Origin: Candidatus Segatella intestinihominis
GTDB taxonomy: Bacteria > Bacteroidota > Bacteroidia > Bacteroidales > Bacteroidaceae
NCBI GenBank assembly: GCA_900548535.1
Contig: URLG01000017.1
Location: 1-43,388, forward strand
Direction of reading: 5' to 3'
Length of the DNA stretch: 43,388 nt
Shown: piece after piece, positions 35,469-42,579 of the stretch
How the letters are laid out: every line of letters starts with the position of its first letter
How positions within the stretch are numbered: position 1 is the first letter of the stretch
Translations under genes and position numbers: made by a program
Notes under the pieces: generated by a model
What the model was told of the DNA's origin: nothing
What the model saw: only the letters and a program-made list of their open reading frames with translations
Databases searched by the model: none

Positions 35469-35496
35469 AGTTCAAAGTTCAAAATTCAAAGTTCAA
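35469..35496. repeat. Heptamer array, unit AGTTCAA
   Basis: Units AGTTCAA, AGTTCAA, AATTCAA, AGTTCAA after the anchor AATCATAA, 11 bases before the ABC-F start. Almost the same block as 25584-25611. Confidence 0.9.
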
Positions 35497-35507
35497 AGTA
35501 AGATAGT

Positions 35508-37493
35508 ATGATTTCAGTAGAAGGACTAAAAGTAGAGTTTGGCGTAAAGCCACTCTTCCATGACGTAAGTTTCGTCATCAACGACCGTGACCGCATCGCC
35601 CTGGTGGGCAAGAACGGAGCGGGCAAGAGTACGATGCTCAAGATACTCTGCGGCTTGCAGAAACCTACCGATGGCGTGGTGGCTATCCCTAACGATACCA
35701 CCATCGGCTATCTGCCACAGGTGATGAAGCTACAGGATGATACCACCGTGAAGGAGGAGACTCGCAAGGCTTTCGCCCACAATACCGAGATGAAGGCTCG
35801 TCTCGACAAGATGCAGCAAGAGATGGCTGACCGCACTGACTATGAGAGCGATAGCTATGCCCAGCTCGTGGAGAAGTTTACCCAGGAACATGAGCGATAC
35901 ATGATGATGGGGGGCGAGAATTATGAGGCTGAGATAGAGCGCACACTGAGCGGCCTGGGATTCCTCCGCACAGACTTCGACCGTCCTACCAAGGAGTTCT
36001 CCGGTGGATGGCGTATGCGTATCGAGCTAGCCAAGATCTTGCTGCAGAAGCCTGACGTGCTCTTGCTCGATGAGCCTACCAACCACCTGGAGATCGAGAG
36101 TATCCAGTGGCTGGAGCAGTTCTTGGCGCAGAGTGCCAAGGCGGTGGTATTGGTGAGCCACGACCGTGCTTTTATTAATAATGTAACCAATCGCACCTTG
36201 GAGATCACCTGCGGCAGGGTAGAGGACTACAAGGTGAAATACGATGAATACGTGGTGCTGCGCAAGGAACGCCGCGAACAGCAGCTGCGTGCCTACGAGA
36301 ACCAGCAGAAGGAGATAGCCGACATCAAGGACTTCATCGAGCGCTTCCGCTACAAGCCTACCAAGGCGGTGCAGGTGCAGAGCCGCATCAAGCAGCTGGA
36401 GAAGATAGTGCCTATCGAAGTGGACGAGGTGGACAACAAGCAGATGCATCTCAAGTTCCCTCCATGCCTGCGCAGTGGTGACTATCCTATCATCTGCGAC
36501 GAGGTGCGCAAGGATTATGGCGAGCATACCGTCTTCGACCACGTCACCCTCACCATCAAGCGAGGCGAGAAAGTGGCTTTCGTGGGCAAGAACGGCGAGG
36601 GTAAGTCTACGCTCGTGAAATGTATCATGGGCGAAATTCCTTTCACCGGTACGCTCAAGATAGGGCATAACGTGCAGATAGGCTACTTCGCCCAGAACCA
36701 GGCACAGCTCCTGGACGAGAACCTCACCATCTTCCAGACCATCGACAATGTGGCTACTGGCGAGATGCGCCTCAAGGTCAATGACCTGCTGGGCGCCTTC
36801 ATGTTTGGTGGCGAGACATCAGAAAAGTATGTCAAGGTGCTGAGCGGTGGCGAGCGCAGCCGATTGGCGATGATCAAGCTCTTGCTGGAGCCTGTGAACC
36901 TGCTCATCCTCGATGAGCCTACCAACCACCTCGACATGCAGTCTAAGGATGTGCTGAAGGAGGCCATCAAGGCATTCGACGGCACAGCCATCATCGTGAG
37001 CCACGACCGTGAGTTCCTCGATGGCTTGGTGGACAAGGTATATGAGTTTGGCGGTGGCAAGGTGCGTGAGCACTTGGGTGGCATCTACGACTACCTGCGT
37101 GCCCACAATGCCGAGAATATCAATCAGGCGCTTTCGTTAAGTGAAGAGAGAAGAGTGAAGAGTGAAGAATCCAATAGTTCTTCTTCATCCAAAGGTTTAT
37201 CCGATGCATCTCTTTCAGCTTCTGATGTAACCACTCCAGCCAAGCTCAGCTATGCCGAGCACAAGGAGCAGCAGAAGAAGATACGCAAGGCGGAGAAGGC
37301 TGTGAAGGAGTGTGAGGCGAAGATAGAGAAGCTGGAGGCGAGAAAGAAGGAGATTGATGCCCTCTTGATGAAGCCCGAGAATGCCACCAACATGGAACTG
37401 GTGACTGAATATACCGAGCTGATGAAGAGCCTCGACGAGGAAAACGAGAAGTGGATGCTGCTCTCCGAGGAATTGGAGGAAATCAGCAAGTAA
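35508..37493 (+). CDS. ABC-F family ATPase
   Basis: Soluble protein with two ABC ATPase domains and no membrane part, 661 residues. Domain 1: Walker A GKNGAGKS (34-41), signature FSGGWRMR, Walker B LLLDEPTNHLE. Domain 2: Walker A GKNGEGKS (360-367), signature LSGGERSR, Walker B LILDEPTNHLD. A charged linker between the domains (RKERREQQLRAYENQQKEIA) is the P-site tRNA interaction motif position. The C-terminal coiled coil from about residue 590 resembles the Uup/YheS type. ABC-F proteins act on the ribosome, either in translation or in antibiotic protection. Residues near 540-575 (LSEERRVKSEESNSSSSSKG) are encoded by a heptamer array and look like a recent insertion. Confidence 0.93.
   Translation: MISVEGLKVEFGVKPLFHDVSFVINDRDRIALVGKNGAGKSTMLKILCGLQKPTDGVVAIPNDTTIGYLPQVMKLQDDTTVKEETRKAFAHNTEMKARLDKMQQEMADRTDYESDSYAQLVEKFTQEHERYMMMGGENYEAEIERTLSGLGFLRTDFDRPTKEFSGGWRMRIELAKILLQKPDVLLLDEPTNHLEIESIQWLEQFLAQSAKAVVLVSHDRAFINNVTNRTLEITCGRVEDYKVKYDEYVVLRKERREQQLRAYENQQKEIADIKDFIERFRYKPTKAVQVQSRIKQLEKIVPIEVDEVDNKQMHLKFPPCLRSGDYPIICDEVRKDYGEHTVFDHVTLTIKRGEKVAFVGKNGEGKSTLVKCIMGEIPFTGTLKIGHNVQIGYFAQNQAQLLDENLTIFQTIDNVATGEMRLKVNDLLGAFMFGGETSEKYVKVLSGGERSRLAMIKLLLEPVNLLILDEPTNHLDMQSKDVLKEAIKAFDGTAIIVSHDREFLDGLVDKVYEFGGGKVREHLGGIYDYLRAHNAENINQALSLSEERRVKSEESNSSSSSKGLSDASLSASDVTTPAKLSYAEHKEQQKKIRKAEKAVKECEAKIEKLEARKKEIDALLMKPENATNMELVTEYTELMKSLDEENEKWMLLSEELEEISK
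37143..37170. repeat. Heptamer array inside the ABC-F coding sequence
   Basis: Four 7-bp units GAAGAGA, GAAGAGT, GAAGAGT, GAAGAAT, i.e. the GTGAAGA-type unit otherwise found only between genes in this window, encode SEERRVKSEES in the linker before the C-terminal coiled coil. Confidence 0.9.
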
Positions 37494-37563
37494 TAAACCT
37501 GCCCTCTCAGTATTTCTTGCTGTAGAAAAATATAATAAACCATAATTAAATAAAGAGACAAAA

Positions 37564-39597
37564 ATGAAAATGAAAATGATTATCCCGATGATGATGATCG
37601 CTGCCATGCCTATGGGCGTGGATGCTCAGAACAAGTCGGGACTTGTCATGAGCAATCTTGACAAGACCGTGAAGCCAGCTGATGACTTCTATCAGTTTGC
37701 CACAGGTGGATGGCAGAAGAACAATCCGTTGCCAGCTGCCTACAGCCGATTTGGTAGTTTCGACCTCTTGGCTGAGAACAACAACAAGCAGATCAATGGC
37801 ATCCTGACCGAGTTGCAAAAGAAGAAGTACAAGACTGGCACCATCGAGCAGAAACTCTCCGACTTCTATAAGTTGGCTCTCGACGTAGATGCTCGCAACA
37901 AGGCAGGCATCGCTCCTGTAAAGCCAATGCTCGATGAGATCTCTGCTGCCCAGACTAAGGCAGATCTCTTCAAGCTTCAGCAGAAGTATGCCGATCAGTC
38001 GCTGGGTGTGGATTTCGATACCTATATCGGTGCCGATGACAAGAACGTAACCATGAACATCCTCAATCTGAGCCAGGGCGGTTTGACCCTCGGTCAGAAG
38101 GATTATTATATGAACAATGACGCTGCCACCGTAGCCATCCGTGAGGCTTACAAGAAGTACATCGCCAAGATGTTCCAGCTCTATGGATTCTCAGAGGCTG
38201 AGGCTCAGCAGAATGCTCAGCGCATCTTCCAGCACGAGACCAGCATCGCCCTCATCTCTAAGAGCCGCACCGAGTTGCGCGACCCTCAGGCCAACTACAA
38301 TAAGATGACCCTCAAGGAGTTCCAGCAGAACTATCCTAACATTCCATTGGAGGCTCTCTGCAATGCCGAGGGCATCAAGAGCGAACATATCCAGGAGATG
38401 ATCGTGGGTCAGCCTGCCTTCTTCGCTGGCATCGACAAGCTCAATGCTGCCGAGGATGCCCAGACTCTGAAGGCTCTCATGCAGTGGGGCGTTATCCAGA
38501 ACTCATCAGCTTATCTCACCGATGAGATTCGTGAGGCCGACTTCGACTTCTTTGGCAAGACCATGAGCGGTCGTCAGCAGGACTACGAGCTCTGGAAGCG
38601 TGCCGTTAATCAGGTACAGAGCCAGATGGGTGAGGCTTTGGGCAGAATGTACTGCAAGAAGTACTTCCCAGAGAGCTCTAAGAAGATGATGGAGCAGTTG
38701 GTGAAGAACCTGCAGGTGAGCCTGGGTCAGCGCATCGACGCACAGACCTGGATGAGCGACACCACCAAGCTGGCAGCTCACAAGAAACTCGACAAGTTCT
38801 ATGTCAAGATAGGTTATCCTAACAAGTGGACCGACTATAGCAAGCTCACCATCGACCCTAGCAAGAGCTATTATGAGAACGTGATGGCATGCCGCAAGTT
38901 CCGCCTTGCCAAGAGCATCGAGGAGAAGGCTGGCAAGCCTGTGGACAAGGACGAGTGGTACATGACTCCTCAGACCGTGAATGCTTACTACAATCCTACC
39001 ACCAATGAGATTTGCTTCCCAGCTGGTATCTTGCAGTATCCATTCTTCAATCCTAAGGCTGATGAGGCATTCAACTATGGTGCCATCGGCGTGGTTATCG
39101 GTCATGAGATGACTCACGGATTCGATGATCAGGGTCGTCAGTATGATGCTGATGGCAACTTGAAGGACTGGTGGACAGCCAATGATGCCAAGGGATTTGA
39201 GAAGCGTGCAGATCTCTATGCTAATTTCTTCTCTAACATCAAGGTATTGCCTGATTTGAATGCCAATGGTCGTTTCACCCTCGGTGAGAACCTTGCTGAC
39301 CACGGAGGTTTGATGGTATCCTTCAATGCCTTCAAGAACGCTACCGCCAAGAAGCCATTGAAGAACAAGGACGGTTTTACTGCCGAGCAGCGTTTCTTCC
39401 TCGCATACGCCGGTGTATGGGGTCAGAATATCACCGAGAAGGAGATTCGTCAGCGTGTTAAGAACGATCCTCACGCCTTGGGCAAGTGGCGTGTAGATGG
39501 CGCTCTCCCTCACATCGATGCCTGGTATGAGGCATTTGGTGTAAAGCAGGGTGATAAGATGTTTATCCCAAAGAGCGAGCGTCTTGAGCTTTGGTAA
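37564..39597 (+). CDS. M13-family metalloendopeptidase (PepO/neprilysin-like)
   Basis: Zinc peptidase of the neprilysin/endothelin-converting enzyme family, 677 residues. A signal peptide rich in Met (MKMKMIIPMMMIAAMPMGVDA-Q) indicates export to the periplasm or surface. The N-terminal domain starts NLDKTVKPADDFYQFATGGW. The catalytic domain has NAYYNPTTNEICFPAGILQ (substrate-binding), the zinc motif HEMTH (514-518) followed by GFDDQGRQYD, and GENLADHGG (574-582) providing the third ligand and catalytic Asp. The C-terminal stretch is GKWRVDGALPHIDAWYEAF. M13 enzymes of oral and gut Bacteroidales cleave host and dietary peptides (family knowledge). It ends at a strong hairpin facing the smalltalk/HU genes. 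Confidence 0.95.
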   Translation: MKMKMIIPMMMIAAMPMGVDAQNKSGLVMSNLDKTVKPADDFYQFATGGWQKNNPLPAAYSRFGSFDLLAENNNKQINGILTELQKKKYKTGTIEQKLSDFYKLALDVDARNKAGIAPVKPMLDEISAAQTKADLFKLQQKYADQSLGVDFDTYIGADDKNVTMNILNLSQGGLTLGQKDYYMNNDAATVAIREAYKKYIAKMFQLYGFSEAEAQQNAQRIFQHETSIALISKSRTELRDPQANYNKMTLKEFQQNYPNIPLEALCNAEGIKSEHIQEMIVGQPAFFAGIDKLNAAEDAQTLKALMQWGVIQNSSAYLTDEIREADFDFFGKTMSGRQQDYELWKRAVNQVQSQMGEALGRMYCKKYFPESSKKMMEQLVKNLQVSLGQRIDAQTWMSDTTKLAAHKKLDKFYVKIGYPNKWTDYSKLTIDPSKSYYENVMACRKFRLAKSIEEKAGKPVDKDEWYMTPQTVNAYYNPTTNEICFPAGILQYPFFNPKADEAFNYGAIGVVIGHEMTHGFDDQGRQYDADGNLKDWWTANDAKGFEKRADLYANFFSNIKVLPDLNANGRFTLGENLADHGGLMVSFNAFKNATAKKPLKNKDGFTAEQRFFLAYAGVWGQNITEKEIRQRVKNDPHALGKWRVDGALPHIDAWYEAFGVKQGDKMFIPKSERLELW

Positions 39598-39617
39598 TAG
39601 ATACGCTTTCTAATATA

Positions 39618-39650
39618 AAGGGTGCGCCCATATCTCATGGGTGCACCCTT
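39618..39650. terminator. Bidirectional hairpin terminator
   Basis: Arms AAGGGTGCGCCCAT (39618-39631) and ATGGGTGCACCCTT (39637-39650) pair over 14 bp with one G-U, 5-nt loop. It separates the M13 gene from the convergent minus-strand HU/smalltalk genes. Confidence 0.9.
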
Positions 39651-39670
39651 TCTGTCTTCAAGGTTAATCT

Positions 39671-39763
39671 CTATCGGCAGCTTGCCACGCCTAGCGTGGT
39701 GGCTACTGCCGTGAGGATAGAGATGACTATTCGCAGGATGGATTTCCAAGTTTCTTTCTTCAT
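39671..39763 (-). CDS. Smalltalk protein
   Basis: A 30-residue protein read on the minus strand: MKKETWKSILRIVISILTAV, then ATTLGVASCR. A basic N terminus, one hydrophobic helix and an ASC motif near the end match the Bacteroidetes family annotated as smalltalk protein, of unknown function, usually found next to HU-HIG proteins and amidases, as here. The ASC-R end is lipobox-like, but only one residue would follow the Cys. It lies 54 nt downstream of the HU gene on the same strand and is probably co-transcribed. Confidence 0.85.
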   Translation of the reverse strand: MKKETWKSILRIVISILTAVATTLGVASCR

Positions 39764-39817
39764 GTTCTTTCTATTTAATGGATTGCTTTAATTGATTGAT
39801 TATCACTTGGATGATTC

Positions 39818-40387
39818 CTACAGGCCTACGTTGCCAGAGTCTCCTGTGCCGCCATTTTCCGATGTGCTGCCAGAGCCGCCTGGGGTAGTGCCGCCACCGT
39901 CTGAGCCGCCGCCAGAAGGGTTGTTGCCGTCAGGGTCTTCCACGTTGCCCTTGTCGCTGGAGGTAACGCTCTTCACCACCTTGCCATCGCGGTCGTAGCA
40001 GGTGATGGTGACACTCGTGTCGGCCAGAGCCTGCTTAATCTCCACGCTCGGGATGAAGATGACGCGGCGGGAGGTGATGAGACCTGCGCTCACCTTGCTC
40101 ACGTCGCTCACCGCAGTGGAGCGGAGACCGAAGCGCATGATGCCCAGGCCAGGGATAGGGATGGAGTGCCCCTCGGTACACCAGGTCTTCACCATGTTGC
40201 CGTAGGCGGTGACGCCAGCCTGGATGGCAGCCTTAGGCAGTCCGCTGGCAAGCGAAGCCTGCTCTATCGCCTTGTCCAGGGCTAGCTGGCTATACATCTC
40301 TGCCTGCATCACGTAGCCGAAGCGTGGGTTCTTCTCGTCCTTGTTGAACGATAGGTTTCTCTCGATTGCTTTTACTTTAATTGCCAT
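39818..40387 (-). CDS. HU-family DNA-binding protein with Gly-rich tail (HU-HIG)
   Basis: 189 residues. An HU/IHF-like domain at about 1-125 is typical of the Bacteroidetes HU-HIG group: AIKVKAIERNLSFNKDEKNP at the N terminus, ALDKAIEQASLASGLPKAAI in the helical part, GHSIPIPGLGIMRFGLRST in the beta arm region. A tail of about 40 residues of Gly, Ser, Asp, Asn and Pro (from DPDGNNPSGGGSDGGG on) follows, the glycine-rich motif that names the group. These proteins differ from housekeeping HU by the extended N terminus and tail; their role is unknown. It has its own promoter and is followed by the smalltalk gene. Confidence 0.9.
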   Translation of the reverse strand: MAIKVKAIERNLSFNKDEKNPRFGYVMQAEMYSQLALDKAIEQASLASGLPKAAIQAGVTAYGNMVKTWCTEGHSIPIPGLGIMRFGLRSTAVSDVSKVSAGLITSRRVIFIPSVEIKQALADTSVTITCYDRDGKVVKSVTSSDKGNVEDPDGNNPSGGGSDGGGTTPGGSGSTSENGGTGDSGNVGL

Positions 40388-40441
40388 TTCTTTTTCTTGT
40401 CTTTTAAAAGGTTAGTAGTATTTTTATTTATTTCTCATTTG

Positions 40442-40449
40442 CAAAGATA
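40442..40449 (-). promoter_or_regulatory. HU gene promoter -7 element
   Basis: TATCTTTG on the minus strand, matching TAnnTTTG, within the 81-bp gap between the Rep-like gene and the HU gene and 54 nt from the HU start. A TTGA at 40469-40472 (minus) lies at 19-nt spacing as a weak -33. Confidence 0.7.
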
Positions 40450-40468
40450 CAAAATTTTGGAGCCGAAA

Positions 40469-41599
40469 TCAAGCTTTTTCTCCATTATCTTTCGGAAAAA
40501 GTGAGGTTTGGGGGGCTATGGGTAACCCTTTGCTGCCTTTCTCCTCTTGTTGCCTCTCCATCTTTTCCTTCTTGTCCAGGAAGTCACCGAGGTGCTTCAC
40601 GATGTAGCCTGCCGGATTATGGAGCGGCTTCTGCTTCACCTTCATGTTGTCGGCAAACCACTGCTTGTGGAGCATCAGGTCGTCCAGCTCCGCACGCATC
40701 CATATCTTGATGCGCTGGCACATGCTTCTAGCCACCTCGTCCTTCACGCCCCAGCTGTTTTTGAGTCGGAACCAGAGCTTCGTCTGATAGTCGATGAGCT
40801 CGGCTTCTCGGCTCGGGGATAGGTGATCGTCCTGGGCGGTGTAAAAGCTGAATACGAGCTTCTTCATGTTGCTCTCGTCACGATCCTGGTTCTGGGAGAT
40901 GGCGTAGTTGAAGTGTATGTCGCACTTCTTCTGGAAGAAGGCTTGCTCCATCTCTCGGCAGGCTGGTTCCAGCAACTCTTGCTTCACGCTCTTGTAGTTA
41001 GGATAAGCCTTGCCCATGCCCAGCAGTTGCCCTAGTTTCCAACATCTGATGGTGGTGTAGCCCAGTGAAAAACTGCCATGATACAGGCGATACATCTGCA
41101 GGGTGGCATTACGTTGGAAGCTGAGTAGCGTGGTTAGGTTGATGTTATGGTAGCCCAATTGATTGCTCAGGTAGTAGCGGAGCGTGTCGATGCAGAAGTG
41201 GAGATTCACCAGAATGCGCCCATGGCGAGTCTCGAAGTCGACGGAGAATAAGGGAGGGGTGCGAACGTAGTCTAAGATTCCCTTGTTGTTGAAAGGAATC
41301 CATAGCTTTTTCTCCGCCATGTCGGTCAGGGCGAGCTTGGTTCTGTTGTAGTGCCCCTTGTTGGGCTCCAGCATGGCGAGTGGGAGCGTGCGATGTCTAA
41401 CGCCAGAATCCAGCTCTTCGGCTGTAAACTGCACGGTTTTCACTCCCTCTTCCCTTTGCTGTGCAATGGCATCCTTGATGTCTTGCTGGAATGAGGCTAG
41501 TAGCTTCATGAGAAGCTTGTTCTCATACTGAACGTAAGGCGTGATACAGAGGCTCTGTACGTTAAGTTCCAAGATTTGATGGCATTCTTCTTGCTTCAT
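40469..41599 (-). CDS. Rep-like replication initiation protein
   Basis: 376 residues, basic, predicted mainly helical with two winged-helix-like parts. Similar Bacteroidetes proteins are annotated as replication initiators of the Rep_3/RepA type. Supporting stretches are PNKGHYNRTKLALTDMAEKK (early), IDTLRYYLSNQLGYHNINLT (middle), RLYHGSFSLGYTTIRCWKLG, and LIDYQTKLWFRLKNSWGVKD (late). No plasmid partition or mobilisation genes are nearby and both flanks are chromosomal housekeeping genes, so a domesticated initiator or transcription factor is more likely than an active plasmid. Initiator identity is inferred from resemblance, not from a catalytic motif. A long leader precedes it. Confidence 0.65.
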   Translation of the reverse strand: MKQEECHQILELNVQSLCITPYVQYENKLLMKLLASFQQDIKDAIAQQREEGVKTVQFTAEELDSGVRHRTLPLAMLEPNKGHYNRTKLALTDMAEKKLWIPFNNKGILDYVRTPPLFSVDFETRHGRILVNLHFCIDTLRYYLSNQLGYHNINLTTLLSFQRNATLQMYRLYHGSFSLGYTTIRCWKLGQLLGMGKAYPNYKSVKQELLEPACREMEQAFFQKKCDIHFNYAISQNQDRDESNMKKLVFSFYTAQDDHLSPSREAELIDYQTKLWFRLKNSWGVKDEVARSMCQRIKIWMRAELDDLMLHKQWFADNMKVKQKPLHNPAGYIVKHLGDFLDKKEKMERQQEEKGSKGLPIAPQTSLFPKDNGEKA

Positions 41600-41942
41600 C
41601 TTGTTTGTTCGTTAAAAATTTATATAAAAGCAGGAAGTATGAGAGGGGGATAAATGCTAAGCCATATACATCTTTACATGCCGCCAGCTACAAGAAAGGG
41701 CCGATAAGTAATGACACACGAACACCATCCGACCAGACTCCTTCCTGCCGGATGCTGACGATTTTTTACTTCAGATCTGGCATGGAATGTCTTGTCAGAA
41801 TTTGTTCGTGTTTAAACTTAGTTCCGGATATTCGGCCTTCCGTAATGAACTAGCTTTGCTTAGCAAATTCTTATTCCACGAAAATCAGAGAAGTGAGCTT
41901 CTGTCAACCTATGTCGACGAAGGATATCTCACAACTCGGGTG
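41600..41942 (-). promoter_or_regulatory. Long 5' leader of the Rep-like gene
   Basis: About 340 nt of non-coding DNA lie between the TATCTTTG promoter element and the Rep start. No substantial frame is seen; a 23-codon minus-strand frame at 41658-41729 is unconvincing. TTTGTTCGT occurs twice on the plus strand (41604-41612, 41801-41809), and CAGATCTG (41772-41779) is palindromic. No known riboswitch class recognised. Confidence 0.4.
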
Positions 41943-41950
41943 CAAAGATA
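41943..41950 (-). promoter_or_regulatory. Promoter of the Rep-like gene
   Basis: TATCTTTG on the minus strand (41943-41950) with a TTGC at 41970-41973 (minus) and 19-nt spacing. Good match to the Bacteroidetes consensus. Confidence 0.65.
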
Positions 41951-42220
41951 CGTTTTTTTCTTTTAATATGCAAGCTTTTTCTCAATTATTTTTCAAAAAT
42001 CTTCAAAAAAGTGTATTTTTCCTTCGAAATCTTCAAAAAAAACGGTTTTTCTCGCACGCGCACGCACTCATTTCTCATTTTATTTTTTATTATACTCATA
42101 TACTCATATTATGTCTCCGCCAAAAATGCCGGTAACCTTTTGAAAACGAGAAATCTAGAAAAATGTCTGTGGGATTCTTGGTAACCCTTCAAAAGTTAAA
42201 GGAAGTATATGGGTAGTGGT
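41951..42220. other. A/T-rich non-coding region with short direct repeats
   Basis: Between the divergent Rep and amidase promoters. It contains AATCTTCAAAAAA twice (about 41998 and 42029), ACTCATAT twice in tandem (near 42095-42110), ACGCGCACGCAC, and GGTAACC followed by TTTTGAAAA (42131) and again GGTAACCCTTCAAAAG (42180). This is an origin-like composition, but no array of evenly spaced iterons and no good DnaA box is seen. Confidence 0.4.
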
Positions 42221-42222
42221 TT

Positions 42223-42267
42223 GGGGGGCTTTTGGGGCACCTTTTTGGGGGCAGGGGAGTTTTTGGG
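42223..42267 (+). other. Five G-tracts, potential G-quadruplex
   Basis: Runs of six, four, five, four and four G in 45 bases with loops of 2-9 nt (GGGGGGCTTTTGGGG, then GGGGGCAGGGG, then GGGG). Four or more tracts of at least four G suit a quadruplex on the plus strand. The last tract is also half of an 18-bp palindrome. Confidence 0.65.
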
Positions 42268-42278
42268 GTACCCCAAAA
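42261..42278. repeat. 18-bp perfect palindrome
   Basis: TTTTGGGGTACCCCAAAA, perfectly self-complementary, centred 54 bp left of the centre of the amidase -33/-7 promoter. Could be an operator or a small hairpin. Confidence 0.85.
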
Positions 42279-42308
42279 TCCCACTTTTGCAGATATTCCT
42301 GATTTCCC

Positions 42309-42339
42309 TTGTGGGTATGAAATATTTTTTGTAACTTTG
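42309..42339 (+). promoter_or_regulatory. Amidase promoter
   Basis: TTG (42309-42311), 20-nt spacer, TAACTTTG (42332-42339). The predicted transcript would start near 42346 with a small hairpin (TGTAAG 42343-42348, CTTACA 42356-42361) at or near its 5' end and a leader of 170-235 nt. Confidence 0.65.
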
Positions 42340-42433
42340 CACTGTAAGAAAAATCCTTACATCTTTCCGGAAGAGTGGGGAGCGGGAAAATCGGGCTCAG
42401 AGGCTCTGAAAACAGGGGGTGGCGACGAAAAAA

Positions 42434-42499
42434 TATTTTCCTCGGGACAAAAATTTATTTTCCTCGGCACGTTCTGATATTTTCTTCCCCACGTTTTCT
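42434..42499. repeat. Three-unit 22-bp element, copy B
   Basis: Units start at 42434 (TATTTTCCTCGGGAC), 42456 (TATTTTCCTCGGCAC) and 42478 (TATTTTCTTCCCCAC), period 22. Same order and spacing as copy A at 21123-21188, and likewise followed by a purine-rich stretch and an ATG. Confidence 0.8.
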
Positions 42500-42579
42500 A
42501 TGGGAGGTAGTGGAGAATGAATAATAGATTAAGAAATATATTTATAATCATATTACTAACCTTTAAAATTTTGACAGAC

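Noticed and set aside
40469..41599. Evidence for a free or integrated plasmid
   Set aside because: No relaxase, partition, toxin-antitoxin or integrase gene and no direct-repeat attachment sites; both flanks are chromosomal-type genes.
41658..41729. 23-codon leader peptide before the Rep-like gene (minus strand)
   Set aside because: No ribosome-binding sequence, no regulatory codon run, and no terminator-antiterminator pair near it.
41871..41880. DnaA box (TTATTCCACG)
   Set aside because: Differs from the TTATNCACA consensus at key positions and occurs singly.
41893..42135. 80-codon plus-strand frame in the non-coding region
   Set aside because: Phe/Lys-rich translation from A/T-rich DNA, overlaps the minus-strand promoter of the Rep-like gene, no ribosome-binding sequence.
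42232..42477. 81-codon plus-strand frame over the G-tract region and the 22-bp element
   Set aside because: Runs through the palindrome, the amidase promoter and the repeat; the translation is Gly/Phe-rich and arises from these structures.
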